From NCBI GenBank assembly GCA_030248215.1, contig JASANG010001107.1, forward strand, positions 558,001-622,000: a DNA stretch of 64,000 bases. The letters run 5' to 3'. Below are positions 1-12,402 of this stretch, piece by piece; the stretch's first letter is position 1; each line of letters opens with the position of its first letter. Below the pieces are notes generated by a model, which saw only the letters and a program-made list of their open reading frames with translations, had not been told where the DNA came from and did not search any database. Both the position numbers and the translations under genes were made by a program. The stretch comes from Enoplolaimus lenunculus. Lineage: Eukaryota > Nematoda > Enoplea > Enoplida > Thoracostomopsidae.

Positions 1-2484
1 AACCGCAGCCTAATCTTGCTTTGGACGTATTATCAGTCAGTCGGGTTGTTTGTTTGGTAAGTTGAATTAAAGAAGAGCAGCATGATTTGCTAAAAGTATA
101 TTATGCTGTTGTTTGGATCTCGTTTCTAGTTGAGCGATAAATATCGACATATTTGGTGTTCCAGCAATACTCCAAATCATCTGACCAATGTATAAAACAG
201 GCCATAACAGTAATAGAAGCATATTCCTAAGCCTAACCCTAAACCTAAGCCTAAGCCTAAGCATAGCAATAAGTTTATACCTAGGCCTAAGCCAAAGCCT
301 GTTCAAAAACAGATAGACTTAAATTTACTAGTAAAAGTGAAATGTGTATCAGTTTCCTCCTCATAAATTATCACATTTCGAAATTTACAATACAGGTTGA
401 CAACGCTGGGACCAAGACCGTTTACTTTACGACCCAGGGAGATTCATGGACGGAGTAAGATTTAATATATGCATCAAGTTGAAATTAATGGCATTCGTCA
501 AATAGTACAAGTATTTTTTCCAGGTTAATTTGATCATTGCGGCATTGTGCACAGGAGTAGCACCGAATTCATACGGCGCGGAAGCTTTTGTATTATTAAT
601 TGCAATATTTGGAATTGTGTCGCTAGTTTTGTTTGAAATATGGTACATTGCTGGCTCACCTGCTATATGGAACGGTTTGCCGTGTCATCTTGCGGTAAGT
701 GTAAATCTTGAATACCTTCAGAAGTTTGCCATTTTTTGCATGTGAGACAAATTTGTGGTTGTTGATCCCGGTGTAATTTCGAAAAATTGGGCTAAAATAG
801 ACTGTTAGTTTCACAGATATCGGTTGTGAACTGCGCTTAAATTATAACTTCCTGGTGGCTGAGATGAATTCTAGCAAAAATTTAAATATATTTTATGTAT
901 TTTGAATTTTATACCTTAGGATTTAACGTAGCTTACGCACTGCGGGATCGCTAAATTTTGGCGTGATTTTATTCGTTTAAAAATAAAACTGGCAGGTCAC
1001 AATCGCTTTTAAATGCTGTATATTTTGACTTTTACTGACCAAATAAGGTGAACTAAAATTGGATTGAATTAATTTTCATTTGACAGGAGTTTGGATTTGA
1101 CACACTATGGGCATTGTTAATGTTCATTTTGGGTTGCGTTGAAATTGCAGCCGCTCGCTGGGCAATTAACCGATGCCATTTAGCGCATTATGAACTTCTC
1201 GACGACTGTAATCGTAGTCATGATTCGTACGCTGCATGTTCGGTAAGTTAAAAAGTTGATAATGCATGTAAAAAAGGGTTTCACAACTAGGTTCATTTCG
1301 CATACAAACCGAATGTACCCAGTGCGCGTTGTGTTTTTGATCTACTAGACCACCCTCAATTTAACGGACGTAGCTGACCGATTTGTTCACTTTCATACAT
1401 TAGAGTATTTCCATTGTAGGATGCGCCGTTGGGGTATGCAAACTATGCAACAAGTGATGGTTCATTTTGTCCCTTGCATTTTTCGATAAGTTGCAAACTC
1501 TTATCTTGTGCCACCAACGACTTTTGTTAAGATGCATTAATTATAACGCGCTAATTGTTAATGTTGGTGTCAACCTGCGTAACTAACTTAGGACACCGAG
1601 GAAATTAACGACAACGAAAGTTTGCATCAAAACATTTTTAAAGTGGTTCTTTAACACTTTTCCAACTAATCGCTCAAGGGTAATGGTTACGCAGGTATAA
1701 AAAAATTCTTAGGCTTAGGTAAACCTTTTTTTACACCTAGCAGTTTGGTAATTTTTAAATGTCAATTATTCTACTTGATAGTCAAGAAATCTCTATTTTT
1801 GCACCAGCGGTGGAACCAGCAGCTAATTTTGAGAGCGTATAGCATTTATATAAGTTTTTCATTTACGTGAATGTAAAAGTATACATTCTTTTTAGAGGCC
1901 TGCCTCTTTTAATACCCACTTTGTTAGTACAGTGTTTGATGTACCTGCAGATTGTTTAAAAACCACGACGGAAAAAATGTGTTTTTATTTTGCTTCGAAT
2001 TCTCTAAATTTTAAACAATGTGTGACTACTGTCCCGCATCCATTGTTTAGGCTAAAGGACAAGGTATACTGATCAAGCGCACTCCTTGCACTGTATCTAA
2101 TTTCAAGCTACAGTACTGTTTTCATAGTCGAATTGAGGATACTGCACAATTTTTTACGTCCGAGTAGACATTACAACGTGGTTGATACATAAGTCCGTAA
2201 AATTACCTTTGTATTGGCTCAATAGAAGTTTGCGTTTTGTATATGTCCGTTTCAGGGTTAGTTTGCATACAAGAAATTAAAATTTTGGTGCATTTACGAA
2301 TTATATAAAACCTTCTTGAAGTCAAACCTAAGTTTGTTTTTGTTTGTTTCAGTTTTTTTCATATCTTGGAAGTATTTTTCACGGAATGTTGGCGGCATTC
2401 ATATGGCGATATTCAATACTACGAGTGCGTCCACCGTCGTTCTATGCCGTGCTAAAAAATGCTAACAAATCTACCGTGGCTTAA
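1..2484 (+). CDS. MARVEL-domain four-pass membrane protein (plasmolipin/CMTM/MAL-like), C-terminal exons; 5' end outside window
   Basis: Four exons join with all introns in phase 0: <1-56 (donor GTAAGT), 524-694 (acceptor TTTCCAG, donor GTAAGT), 1087-1242 (acceptor TTGACAG, donor GTAAGT) and 2353-2484 (acceptor GTTTCAG, stop TAA). The visible protein is 170 residues with four hydrophobic segments: RVVCLVNLIIAALCTG across the first junction, AEAFVLLIAIFGIVSLVLF, LWALLMFILGCVEIAAARW, and SFFSYLGSIFHGMLAAFIW. Order and spacing match the MARVEL fold. The last segment, SYAACSFFSYLG, lines up with the plasmolipin stretch NQRAAASFFACLV (comparison from memory). MARVEL proteins sit in cholesterol-rich apical, tight-junction or vesicle membranes. 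The tail is short and basic, ending KNANKSTVA. The start codon and cytoplasmic N-terminus lie upstream of the window. The domain call is firm; the exact family member is not. A possible AATAAA lies at 2870-2875, within or beside a transposon remnant. Confidence 0.85.
183..303 (-). mobile_element. MITE of the TTAGGC-bearing GGCC-ended family, inside MARVEL-gene intron
   Basis: The stretch starts with CCAATGTATAAAACAG and runs into CCTAAGCCTAAGCCTAAGC. This is the same order of parts, on the opposite strand, as in the better-preserved copies at 21018-21220 and 47397-47596. The far end is missing. It sits in the intron between 56 and 524. Confidence 0.6.
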
Positions 2485-5400
2485 ACATTGAGCAGCATGT
2501 GAATTGAAGATACTCAACTAAAATTAGCAAGCGAATGACTGCAGCCAATGGGAAGCATTAAAAACAGACAGTGACATAGCGAAGATTTTCTGAAAGGAAC
2601 ATATTACTGAATTTATGACAGACGCCATAAGATATACGTACAACAATTTATATACAGGATTCAAAATTCATCCAGTAAACAGCGGTGGTTCAAGAAATTT
2701 CTAATGCCGAGGTTACGCGATATGTAATAATGAAAAAGGTCGAGCGAAGCCAGCTTGAAACCCAAACGCAATTTAGTATTTAGCAAATTTTAACATACAC
2801 TTTTGGAGCAATTCCCGGTGTTTGAGATCAAGGCCTGGATAGACCTCCTTGGTTCCGCCAGTGCCTGTAAATAAAATTTTTTGTTATCTGCAATGAAGGT
2901 GCCATCCCTCAAACTCCGTTTGCGCATACCACTCATAATGGACATATAGTTTGTATTGTCAAGGTTGAACTCGAAGTGTGCAAGAGACAATGGTTGCTTC
3001 GAGACTATTCTTCCGAAAAGCTTGTAAATTAGAGAAAATTGCGTTTTAGAAGATAATCAAAACCAAAGAGAAACAGAAAATGTGAAATGTTTGGTGCGTC
3101 CAGAACAACAAGAACCCTAAACACTGTGTCCTTTACATGCTCCATGCTCAACGTTTAACTTTTGTTCCACTGTAACTTAAATACTGCGTTTCAGCAGTTT
3201 TATGGTTGACATTTTTAAGGGCAGTTTACTAGTTTGGCACCCGCCAAAATAAAATTATCTTTTTAATATAATAGACCAGAATAAACGCTGATGTTAAGAG
3301 TAAACATTACAGTTACTGAACTGTCCAAAAATTAACATATAAAACGAATTTTGTAAAATCTAATGGTTTTTATACATCATGTATAAGAATGATAATTTTA
3401 TTGCAGTTCCATATCTTTGTGATAGAAGTAAGACTTGCTTGCAACTAAAAATTTGTTGAAGGTGTTGGACTTGTAGAATATTAAAGACGGCCTGTCAAAG
3501 GTTAAGTTTCGTACCTTGCATGTTCATTATTAGCAAAGGCGAAAATAATAACTTTAATTTTGAGCCCACTCGTTATATAGGTCTAAACTTTAGCGTGAAA
3601 ATAAGTCAAAACTAAGTCTAAACGGAATAAAATATCCTTAATCCTAAGCTACACGTCTATTTTATAGTATCTTGGAAAAACTGGATGCCCGACAGTAAAA
3701 GTAAGATGGGCCAAACAAATATTGCAACTGACCGCAACCTTTAGATAAACACAGAATAACGGAATGGAATAGGGCGTTGTTAAAGCGTTAAGTTTTGTTC
3801 CGGAAACACTTTGTATATCAGGCGACGGAAGGAAGAATTGTGAGTTACGTCCTGATATTTGAATGCCGGTTAGTATTAAATTGGACTAAATACTTACATA
3901 GACTGGCATGCATACGCACGAATATATTTCAATTTATGCTTTATTTTTGTTTTGAATTTTAGTTATTTGTGGAAATAAATAATTGACAATGTATGTACTC
4001 GTAATATTTTTTTCAGTGATAGGCAATTAATTCACCAAATAATCAAAATTAGTGCGCTCAAACATTCATTCAAACAGTAATATGGTAAACTATACCAGAA
4101 TACAAGCTGTAACGGAATATGACATTAAATAAAGGTACGAATTAACTATACGGCTCCGGCTCCGGTCGGATATTGGATTATCCGGATCCGTCAGTTTTTG
4201 GTATCCGGTTACACCCGAGCAACTCCTGCACGATGCTGCTATATAATAGAATAAGCCGGCCGCAAGGTTTATATCACTAACTTGAGCCTTCACGCTCTGA
4301 TAATTCAACCAGACTGGCCATTTCGCCGCCGATGCTTTAAGACTGGGCAGATATACAAGGGTTGATAGACCACACAAATATTGCTGTCTCATCCGATGGC
4401 TAATTAGCTAATTTACGCAATTGTTCGTTTATGCTGTTGCAGTTATACTTGTTTACAATTGTGCTTAAAGCAACTTTTAGGCTTGTTATATTCAGTTAAA
4501 TTGTTGCGCTTAATACTAAGGCTACATGCTCGCGGACACCAGAGGTGTACGCAAGTTAAGTGATAAGGGGATATATCGCTTCTCAAATTTTTTGTAAAGA
4601 CAAAAAAGTTTTTAAACATACTTCTGAATAACCTTCTGAATCTTAGAGGTTGAAAAATTCTCTTATACATTACGTTATATCCGCTCGTAGTGAAATCCTG
4701 GCTTGGCGGCCAGTCCAGTACCGGAAGGGCAAAGTTTTTCAGGTGGGGCATTCGGAGATTTCACTATATTTACAAGCGAGCTTAGAATGATATTGTTAGG
4801 AAAATTTTTTGCTATGGTGGCGGAGGACAACCTGACCTTCCACACGCTACGGGCCTATATAGTTATGATAAAGGAAGCCACATGTTTGTTTGTTTGTTTT
4901 GCGTACCAGCTCTAGAATAACGATTATATCTTCATGAAACTATATTAGAGAATAAATACATTTGATGCTAAATTATTCGTTATTGCACGAGCTCAAGTAA
5001 GATAAGTATATACTTACGGAGATATAGATATTTCTACAGGTAGCTTGCCGTAAATCACAAAAAAGTTTTGACGTTTAAGTGCTACTTGTTTTGTAGAAGT
5101 GAGCTAAACGTAAAAACAGCCTAAACATTTGCTTACACTTTATAAATTAGGGCTTCAGAAAAGTTATGTTAAAAAACTAATAATTCTTGTTACTAGAAGA
5201 TTTCTAAGTGCAGTAAGGCGAAGCTGCTAACCCCAAAACAGAGAGGCGTGGGCTACGAGTTCAAACTCAATACTTTAGTTTTGATCGATTTCTAGGCAGT
5301 CAGCGACAGTATTAGTTTTAGGTGTGTAGACACCCCGGGCACTCTTTGTTTTCACGGGCTTTCAAGAGATACGCCCAAGAACTTCAACAGAATTTGTACC

Positions 5401-6276
5401 CTAATAGGTCATCCACGTTAAAATTCACGCACATTTGTAAAAAATGTCCCTCCCTTTTTGGTGCCCGTGTTGTCCCTACCCACTCTCTTTATACACTGTC
5501 GGAGATGTCAATATGTCATTGTCTGAACCTTTAGACAATGAATATGCTCTAAACATAAATATGTTCTTGTCCTGACATCATTATCGGGAACTGTTATTGT
5601 CCATAGTCCCTCGGAAGGGACTCAATTTTTTGCGTTGAATGATGTGTGTGAATATATGTGGACAGCGTGTGTTTTTAAATGTGTGCATGTGCACTAACGT
5701 AATGTCCTGACATCTTACAGACAACAAGTATTTATCCAGAGTCCCTTCCGACAGAGTCTAGACAATTAACACTATATAAGTACAGCTATGAAACTGCACC
5801 TTGCCTCCAGCTGGTACGTGTGTTTTGCTGCTGTTCCTAATGGGGTGGGCGGAACATTTATTACATCGGCGCGTGCATTTTAACGTGGATGACCCATAAA
5901 AATACAACACATATTTTGCACTAAATCAAAAGAAACATCAGGTTTCATACTACTTTGAATTAGGAATTTTTGAAAGATGAAAACGCGATATAGTGCGGTA
6001 AAAAAGCTTGTAAGTGAAGTGAAGCCAAAGCCAAATACTCAGGTATCTGGTGAAGCATAACGCTACAAAGCAAGCTTATTCACCAATTAGCCTATGAACA
6101 ACACGCCTAAACGTTAGCATTGATGAACGGTTTGTGAACAATTTCAGACACAGTATTCTGGTATTTCCACAATTTTGAAAAATTGCAGGTTTCCTCTACA
6201 TGCTACATACTTTTGCATCCCTGAGCACTTTAAAATATAAAGTACATTTAAGAATGCGACTTATCGTGATCGAAAC
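2485..6276. other. Intergenic, no gene seen; scattered transposon remnants
   Basis: No reading frame here has gene-like features. Around 2681-2990 lies a worn hAT-like MITE: CAGCGGTGGTTCAAG at its left, then the GAGCGAAGC...CAAACGCAATTTAGTA block that recurs at 18230, 30720 and 58900. At 4140-4215 there is a fragment rich in CCGGCTCCGG ending in ATCCGGTTACACCCG. That is one end of the CAGGGTACAACCGG family described at 62610. Nothing else stands out. Confidence 0.5.
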
Positions 6277-6478
6277 CAGGGTTGTTGTCCGGAAAAAAAT
6301 GACCGGAAAAAATGTTTTTTTTTTCAATTTCAAAATCCAAGTATTTTTGGGCAAATGCCGGCTAAGGGTGTGATAATCGATCACTCAAACAAGGAATGAA
6401 TTTTTTCCATTTTTTCCGGAAAGAAATGAAAAAAATTCATTTTTTCCGGTCATAATTTTTTCCAGCAAAGCAACCCTT
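6277..6478. mobile_element. hAT-like MITE with perfect 8-bp target duplication
   Basis: The element begins CAGGGTTGTTGTCCGG and ends GCAAAGCAACCCTT, so the ends are inverted repeats. Both sides carry short inverted blocks of TTTTTTCCGG/CCGGAAAAAA. It is flanked by ATCGAAAC at 6269-6276 and again at 6479-6486, an exact 8-bp target duplication as made by hAT-superfamily transposases. At 202 bp it codes for nothing, so it must have been moved by an enzyme encoded elsewhere. Confidence 0.8.
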
Positions 6479-6664
6479 ATCGAAACATACGGCCAGACGG
6501 GCGGGTTAGTGGTTAATTTCCTTCCCTATTTGCAATTTCTGTCGTGTTGTATTGTGTTAACGTAGTCCGGTGTCAACGTGAGAAATCAACTTCGAAATTT
6601 TGGTACCTAATAACTTAGATTTTATAAATCGTTTTTAGTGATCTCCGGCATTTTTTTATTCATA

Positions 6665-6768
6665 GAGTAGTTAGGCTTAGGCTTAGGTATACGCTCATTC
6701 TTACGATTAGGCTTAGGCTTAGTAATATGTTTATATTACCGTTACGGCCGCGTTCAATACATTGGCCA
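6665..6768 (+). mobile_element. TTAGGC-bearing MITE, 3' half
   Basis: Reads TTAGGCTTAGGCTTAGG, then a CTCATTCTTACG spacer, then a second TTAGGC block, and ends TTCAATACATTGGCC. This matches the right half of the copies at 21018-21220 and 47397-47596. The left inverted end is not recognisable. Confidence 0.6.
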
Positions 6769-8098
6769 AGATTTCTTTTAAATATGTCTCCTGAAAATTT
6801 CCTCTCTAATATGCTGGACTTGCAATTGGCCTGTCACTAAAGTGAGCTAAATAAGTAAAATGCAATAGTCCATGATCTGGTTTAATATTCCTGTCAACCG
6901 AACAGACTTACCAGCATCTTGCATCGTTAGCAATTAACAATAATTACGCGCGCCGATCATGCGTTATACGTACCCGCTGAAACAGTGTTCGTTAGACCTA
7001 ATCAACCCAGTCAGTTATGCAGTTATTTGAAACCGTTTTCAATCTAGGCTGGCTTTGTTGTTTTAGACTGCTTATGTTTTACATTTGTTAAAACTATTAT
7101 TCAAAACTAGCTATTCAGCTGAACTTTTTGACACTAGCCATGCCCCCATATATTTGTTGGCTTAGTTTTAAAATGAGATTATAATTATAAAATGATGTTG
7201 TAATTCATGGGAAGGGTTCAAAAATAAAAAATAAGTGTTTGCTTATAATATTGCATATAAACGTAAATATAATCATACGCTTTATGCACCAGGTGTCACC
7301 CCTGCAGGCTATTGCAGCTTTATCATTTAAGCAAAACAACCACTTCCATACCCCCACATTTGAGGGTCGGGCGTCGGTATCCACCCGAAAGGGGGCCCCA
7401 CTCCAACAAAATTTCAAAATATTCATTTGAAAAATATTTTGAACAACGCAAGAGGACCTCACCCCCGGAATTTTGGGAGGTCCTCACCCTAGCCTGCTCC
7501 GGCACTAGGTACTGACCAAATGCAAATTACGAATCGTATCGTCTAGTAGACAGGAGTTTAAATTCTTCAACCTAATATTCGTATTTTCACCAAGCCGGCC
7601 ATTTTTCATATTCCTCTGTACAGGTCAACAGAGACTACTGGCCCATAACAGATGGCTGCTAAATTTTTGCCTCTTTTGAAGTTAAGCCCTGATTATAAGT
7701 CGAGTTCAATTTTCGCATGTTCCTCCTGACATATTTAAAGTCTTTGCAACAGGTTGAGCTCGCTCCGATGACTGCGTTTAGACAACTGCTTAACGCTGAT
7801 TACTAAATGAGCAAACGTAAAATCGAAACTATAATCCACCAGAAACCTGTCTGTTTACCCGGAAGCAGCCAAATGATCGGCAAGTTAAATGATCCTTGCT
7901 TATAAACCAGGCTCATATCCAGCAAGGGAATTAAATTTAATTGCTTCTCTCACAATGATCGAGAATAATGGAAATACATCAGAGGTCGGTGAGTTCATTA
8001 CGAAAACTAAATACTTAGTTTAGTATGTACTCATTTCACTTGATGTGAACAAAATATTGACGATATTCTGACAAATATGCATAGGATAGTTAATCTTA
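6769..8098. other. Intergenic, no gene seen
   Basis: Only short frames occur. From about 7340 to 7507 there is a GC-rich stretch ending GCTCCGGCACTAG that resembles the block at 34155-34350 (ending GCTCCGGCACTG). Both are probably remnants of one hAT-like MITE family. No other structure recognised. Confidence 0.4.
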
Positions 8099-8362
8099 TC
8101 CCTTTCTCACATGAATATTTTCTATTTCCCCTGAGACCTACTTTTATGCTAGGATTCGAACTGCACTGACTGGAGTGGGAGGCGTATACCATCACCACTC
8201 AGCTATAGGAGCTTGACGCTAGAGCCCGATGGGGCTCTCACGTCTTGTGGTGATTTAATACTATGTATACGTGTTGCAATCGTTAAACACGGTACAATAT
8301 ATACTATTTAACGTGTATACACTGCGCTGAGTTGCCTATAAGCAACTCAATGTGAGAAGGGG
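8099..8362. mobile_element. Inverted-repeat element with TTA target duplications that contains a tRNA-like segment
   Basis: Left end TCCCTTTCTCACATGAA and right end TGTGAGAAGGGG are inverted copies of one another. TTA flanks both sides (8096-8098 and 8363-8365). The right part holds the palindrome GAGTTGCCTATAAGCAACTC. A second copy enters the window end at 63921 with the same end sequence and palindrome. A 3-bp TTA/TAA duplication fits the PIF/Harbinger superfamily. Oddly, the interior carries a pol III-type A and B box on the minus strand. Confidence 0.65.
8140..8212 (-). other. tRNA-like sequence with A and B boxes (not a functional tRNA)
   Basis: Read on the minus strand, TAGCTGAGTGG near 8205-8195 is a good pol III A box and GTTCGAATCC near 8161-8152 a good B box, at normal tRNA spacing. 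The anticodon stem does not pair and the acceptor ends match poorly, so it is a decayed tRNA or a tRNA-derived promoter within the surrounding inverted-repeat element. No amino-acid identity is assigned. Confidence 0.5.
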
Positions 8363-8416
8363 TTAATGGCATCTTTACGAGAAGACCTATTCATGAAATA
8401 TTTTAATCTAATATAA

Positions 8417-8562
8417 AGCGCATTTGCACATGCAATTTTTGCAGCGAGCACTTGTAGCTACAAGTTGCTGTTGCATGTTTATGAAAAGGTTTCAATCGTA
8501 ATTTGCGCGCGCAAGTTGCAGCGAACATTCTCATTGCAAAAATTTGCACGCGTGAATAGCGT
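8417..8562. mobile_element. Harbinger-like MITE, short copy of the TTCACACGTGCAAG family
   Basis: Left AGCGCATTTGCACATGCAA and right TTTGCACGCGTGAATAGCGT are inverted, diverged versions of the family ends seen at 30808-31564. TAA flanks the left and TTA the right. The interior contains the palindrome ACTTGTAGCTACAAGT. Confidence 0.6.
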
Positions 8563-9041
8563 TTATGGTACAAATCCTAGGAGCCAATCTATTTTGGTGT
8601 CAAAGCCGGTTGAACTTTTCCCACAACCAGACTTTATGACCTCCACAACCGGTCCAGCAATCAACTTTACTGAACAATAAGATAAGGCCAAAATTACTAT
8701 TCTGTCCAATTTTGAAACAGTCAGCTGCTATTTTATGGTAATTGTATAATATTTGCTTTGGATTAGCCATTTTAGTGTTACCACATACTGCCCAATATAG
8801 TATGTTTATAAATCCTGCACTTACCCTGCCAATAGCCTGCATATTGCTACGGTTAAATTTCAATTAAGCTTCTATCAAAACTAAGAATTAATGCTTTTTA
8901 ATTATCATTTATGGGCGCCGGCAGAATACTGGGTACGGGTGCGTGCAAGCGGAATCGAGCGAAGAAAACATATGATACAGTCTAGTCAAAGTTGTTAATT
9001 TTCTACTGTATATGCCTAACTTTATATATAATTGCTCTTTA

Positions 9042-9320
9042 AGCCCTATTCACACGTGCAAGTTTTTGCTGCATGAACTTGCAGCTGCAAATTGCACGCA
9101 GAACTTGCATTTCTTCATCAGCCAATGAGAAAGCGGCTGCAATAAATTCAGTAAACTTGCATGATTATTCACACATGTGAACTAAATTCCCAGCTATGGT
9201 TTTTAATGAATTGTTTGCAGCTGCAAGTTTTTCGAACGGGATTTGGACAAAAAACTAGCATGTGCAAACTGGAGTTGCAAGTTCTCACAGCGAAAACCTG
9301 CACGTAATATGAATATGGCA
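9042..9320. mobile_element. Harbinger-like MITE of the TTCACACGTGCAAG family
   Basis: Left end AGCCCTATTCACACGTGCAA is intact. The right end (CCTGCACGTAATATGAATATGGCA) is a worn inverted copy. TTA flanks both sides (9039-9041, 9321-9323). The interior repeats CTTGCAGCTGCAA-type palindromes several times. Confidence 0.7.
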
Positions 9321-12011
9321 TTAGGAAGCTCAGGGTTGTGCAACTGCACTTGCAACTATTAACTGCTTAAGACGTATTTATGTTTGATTCTTGCGACGTA
9401 TTTTGTAGCCGAATTGCTATGTTAAAGCTATCGTACGCCGGTTCAGTTAAAGGTAGGTTGATTTTAAATTTAACTCTCTACTATATTCGTTTGACGTTTA
9501 TTGCTCACTTGAGAGCTAAAATCGTCAGCAATATCCGTTGCTAAAATTGCACCAATAAACACTTGAGTTCGAGCATCAATTAACGGTCACGCAAGCGCTT
9601 CTCAAGCATTGAAAAATGAACCATGGACAAGAATATTACATTGAAAACGGCTTAAATAAGTGTTAATTTGATGTGGACGCAGTATGGAACAATAATCGGA
9701 ATGGCAAAGGCTGCTCGCTTTTCTTTAAAGCTTTAATACGATACTTTACCAAAATATGGCAGTTGATCACTGATTGGGTTAACATTATGCACTGAACATT
9801 TTTATATTTGGCAACACTTGTACGCTCTACTTACGCTCGCTATATTAAGCTTAAATAAGATAAGGTCTAATCGTAAACCTGAGTTATGCTAAAATATAAA
9901 TATTTTGAAAACTCTGATGGAATGCGTGCAAGAGTCAATTCGATTTCATGCTAATCTAGAGCGAACATTGAACGTCGTATGCTTAAGATTCTCGGATAAA
10001 CAGATTTAGAATCTAACCTGAAAATTTCTATAATCAAAAATGGCAAACAAACTTGAGATTCATCTTGTTACAGGTACTAGGAATGAAAACAGCTTTCCAG
10101 CCCGGAATTGCCAATTAATGGAGAGGACAGGCATAATTATACAAGAGAAAATTTTTTTATCATCATCACTTTTAATAATTTCGATAAAATTTCAAACGGG
10201 ATATATGAAGGTGTCCGTGGTTATGGCAGTGGTCGGAAACCCTCATGTTTTTATACAGAAAGCTGCACACTATCAAACTTGCTATCAGAGCCCTTTAGGA
10301 AAAATTTGAACATAATGAATATTTTCTTGCGAAAAGTATAATTAATATTTGTTTTTATCACGAAACTCTTGCAATAATATTTTACGCAGTTTCAAAGTCG
10401 GCTCTTCTTGTTATATAAACCTGTAAAATGCCTACACCTTGTGTAACTGCGAATATTATATATCTTTGTCTATAATCAGTTAGTACGTGTTTTTTGAAAG
10501 ATATGTTAACCACGAAGGCTTTTAGCCGCCTTGGCTTGACGCGTTAAAGATTTATTGCTGTACAGGCAGGCAGGCCGGAATAAGTGTACCCTCAACGCCC
10601 CTTGAAAAAATGTCACGTAATTCTAAAACTGGTTAGTTAAATCCAGCTTTCTGAGAGACTTTAAATAATTCGACCCCATATCTCAAGAATCAAAAACTTA
10701 TTTTCAGAATGGTTTCAAACAGTGTTGTGTCCACGGGCGCCGGCCGAAAATTATATTTGGGGGTGGGTGTACCGAATAATTATTGAATGGTCCCAACCAT
10801 TGAAATTCAAGATTGTTTACTTTTAGACAAAGTCTATTTTAGGGCATCTGTCAAATTTGGGGGCACACCCCAATACTTTCCTCGCGGGGCGCCTTTGGTT
10901 GTGCCAAGTGTGTCGTGAGGGTCTCTCCCAACGTCAATTTGAGGAGGCCGTCATAATCAAGAAATCTTTAAATTATCTCCGGCTGAATACATCGTTTTAA
11001 TACTCTTGCGGACGCTATCAGTTGAAAAGACACCTAATTCAAGCGTTAAATGTCAAATTAATATTCTTTGGCAAAATTACTTGCTTATTTTGGAACTTTT
11101 GTGAGTGAACTCTTGAATGGGATGAGGTTCAGCTCGTCCCAGATGGGGGTATAAGGGACACTAAGCTTTTTGCCAAAACCACGCATCCTATCCTAAATGT
11201 AGGTACGCATAAAACCGCTGTGTACCTTCATCGTTCAACATTATACACTGACTGTCGTCTGTCGTTTAATTTTAATGAGCAAAAGGAGGCAGCTGAACCT
11301 TTATATACGTATCACCTAGACATAATTAGCGTTGATATAGATCACCTTACACTTTTAGTCCACGTATCTGCTTTTCAGGTCAGCAGACATATTTAATATT
11401 TCCCGTTTGACAACTGCAGTTGCATAAAATGCAAAGTATAACTTTTATACAATTTCAATGGAACCACAATTTTTGAATAGTAATACAGGTTTTGCGTCAT
11501 ACAGACATCTTCGTTCTACGACAAAAGTTGCACTTGAATGAAAGGTGTGGTTAGGATTACAACGGATCGCGTATCTTACTACCGTTGAGCCTTATGTTAC
11601 CCATTAACGGGCTATTGTACAGTTGCCTTCACATTTAAAGTAAAGGTTTAGGCTTATAGGAAAAGCCATAGGCTTACGCTTAAACATAGCTAAGTCTTGT
11701 CCTAAACCTAAGCTTAAGCGTCAGCCTTGGCCGAAATGTGAAAGAAAAGTATGCAAAAGCCCATTCTATTTAGGTTTGAAGCTAAGTTTTGATAACAAAA
11801 GCACAAATTGAGTTGTGAGTTATCCCATTACAGTACGTTTGGTTGCTTAAATGTTTCATCGTACGAGAGTGTATACGAAGGGGGTTGAGAATATTTTCCC
11901 TCTGTCGCTTTTGCAACTTTTGGAAAAAACCTGCTAATCTTAGAAATAAAACTTTTTTACTCGGTAATCTCGCTCGCAATAAACTTTTACATAAAGGAGG
12001 TCAGATTCCAA
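9321..12011. other. Intergenic, no gene seen
   Basis: AT-rich sequence with only short frames. 10735-10910 is a GC-richer stretch with GGGCGCCGGCC at one side and GGGGCGCCTTTGG at the other, possibly a decayed inverted-repeat element. 11620-11745 has TTCACATTTAAAG at one side and CGAAATGTGAA at the other around CTTAGGC/GCCTAAG motifs. Its first half resembles 58070-58110, which suggests a second family carrying the hexamer. Confidence 0.4.
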
Positions 12012-12402
12012 ATGCGGCGTAATTGGGTGGCTGCTTCGGCTGTGGGATCGACAACGATTGCGTTGAGTAATAACGCGCCTGCTGTCAGGTATAATACTAA
12101 TTGTCTATCTAAGATATTCAGTTTACTATTCTGCGAAATATTTCAATATATTTGTCGTTGTTTATGAAGTATGAAAGGACCTAATTGATACTGATCATTT
12201 CCGCCGCATTCCACATCTCTTAATGCCCTCAATTCATGGTGCTGCCGCGAACCGTCTACAGCCACCTTTCAGACATGGATATCCGGAATTTGCTAGAAGT
12301 TGTATCCCGTTGGGTGAAGTTTACGCGACATATTGTTCCAAGATCAAAAGTATCGTGGTTACATATAAATTAGGTCCCACGCTAGTTGACACTTGTGTTT
12401 AG
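12012..12402 (+). CDS. Possible two-exon small gene, unidentified
   Basis: An ATG at 12012 opens a 25-codon frame (MRRNWVAASAVGSTTIALSN onwards) that is much more GC-rich than its surroundings. It ends at a plausible donor, CAG|GTATAA, at 12088/12089 in phase 2. Two acceptors downstream keep the phase. CTTTCAG gives an exon at 12273 that stops at 12402 (HGYPEFARSCIPLGEVYATY onwards). CTACAG gives an exon at 12262 that stops at 12373 (HLSDMDIRNLLEVVSRWVKF onwards). The second option has a more helix-like pattern. The N-terminus is only weakly signal-peptide-like. I recognise no family. It could be a real small gene, part of a larger one, or chance. Confidence 0.25.
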
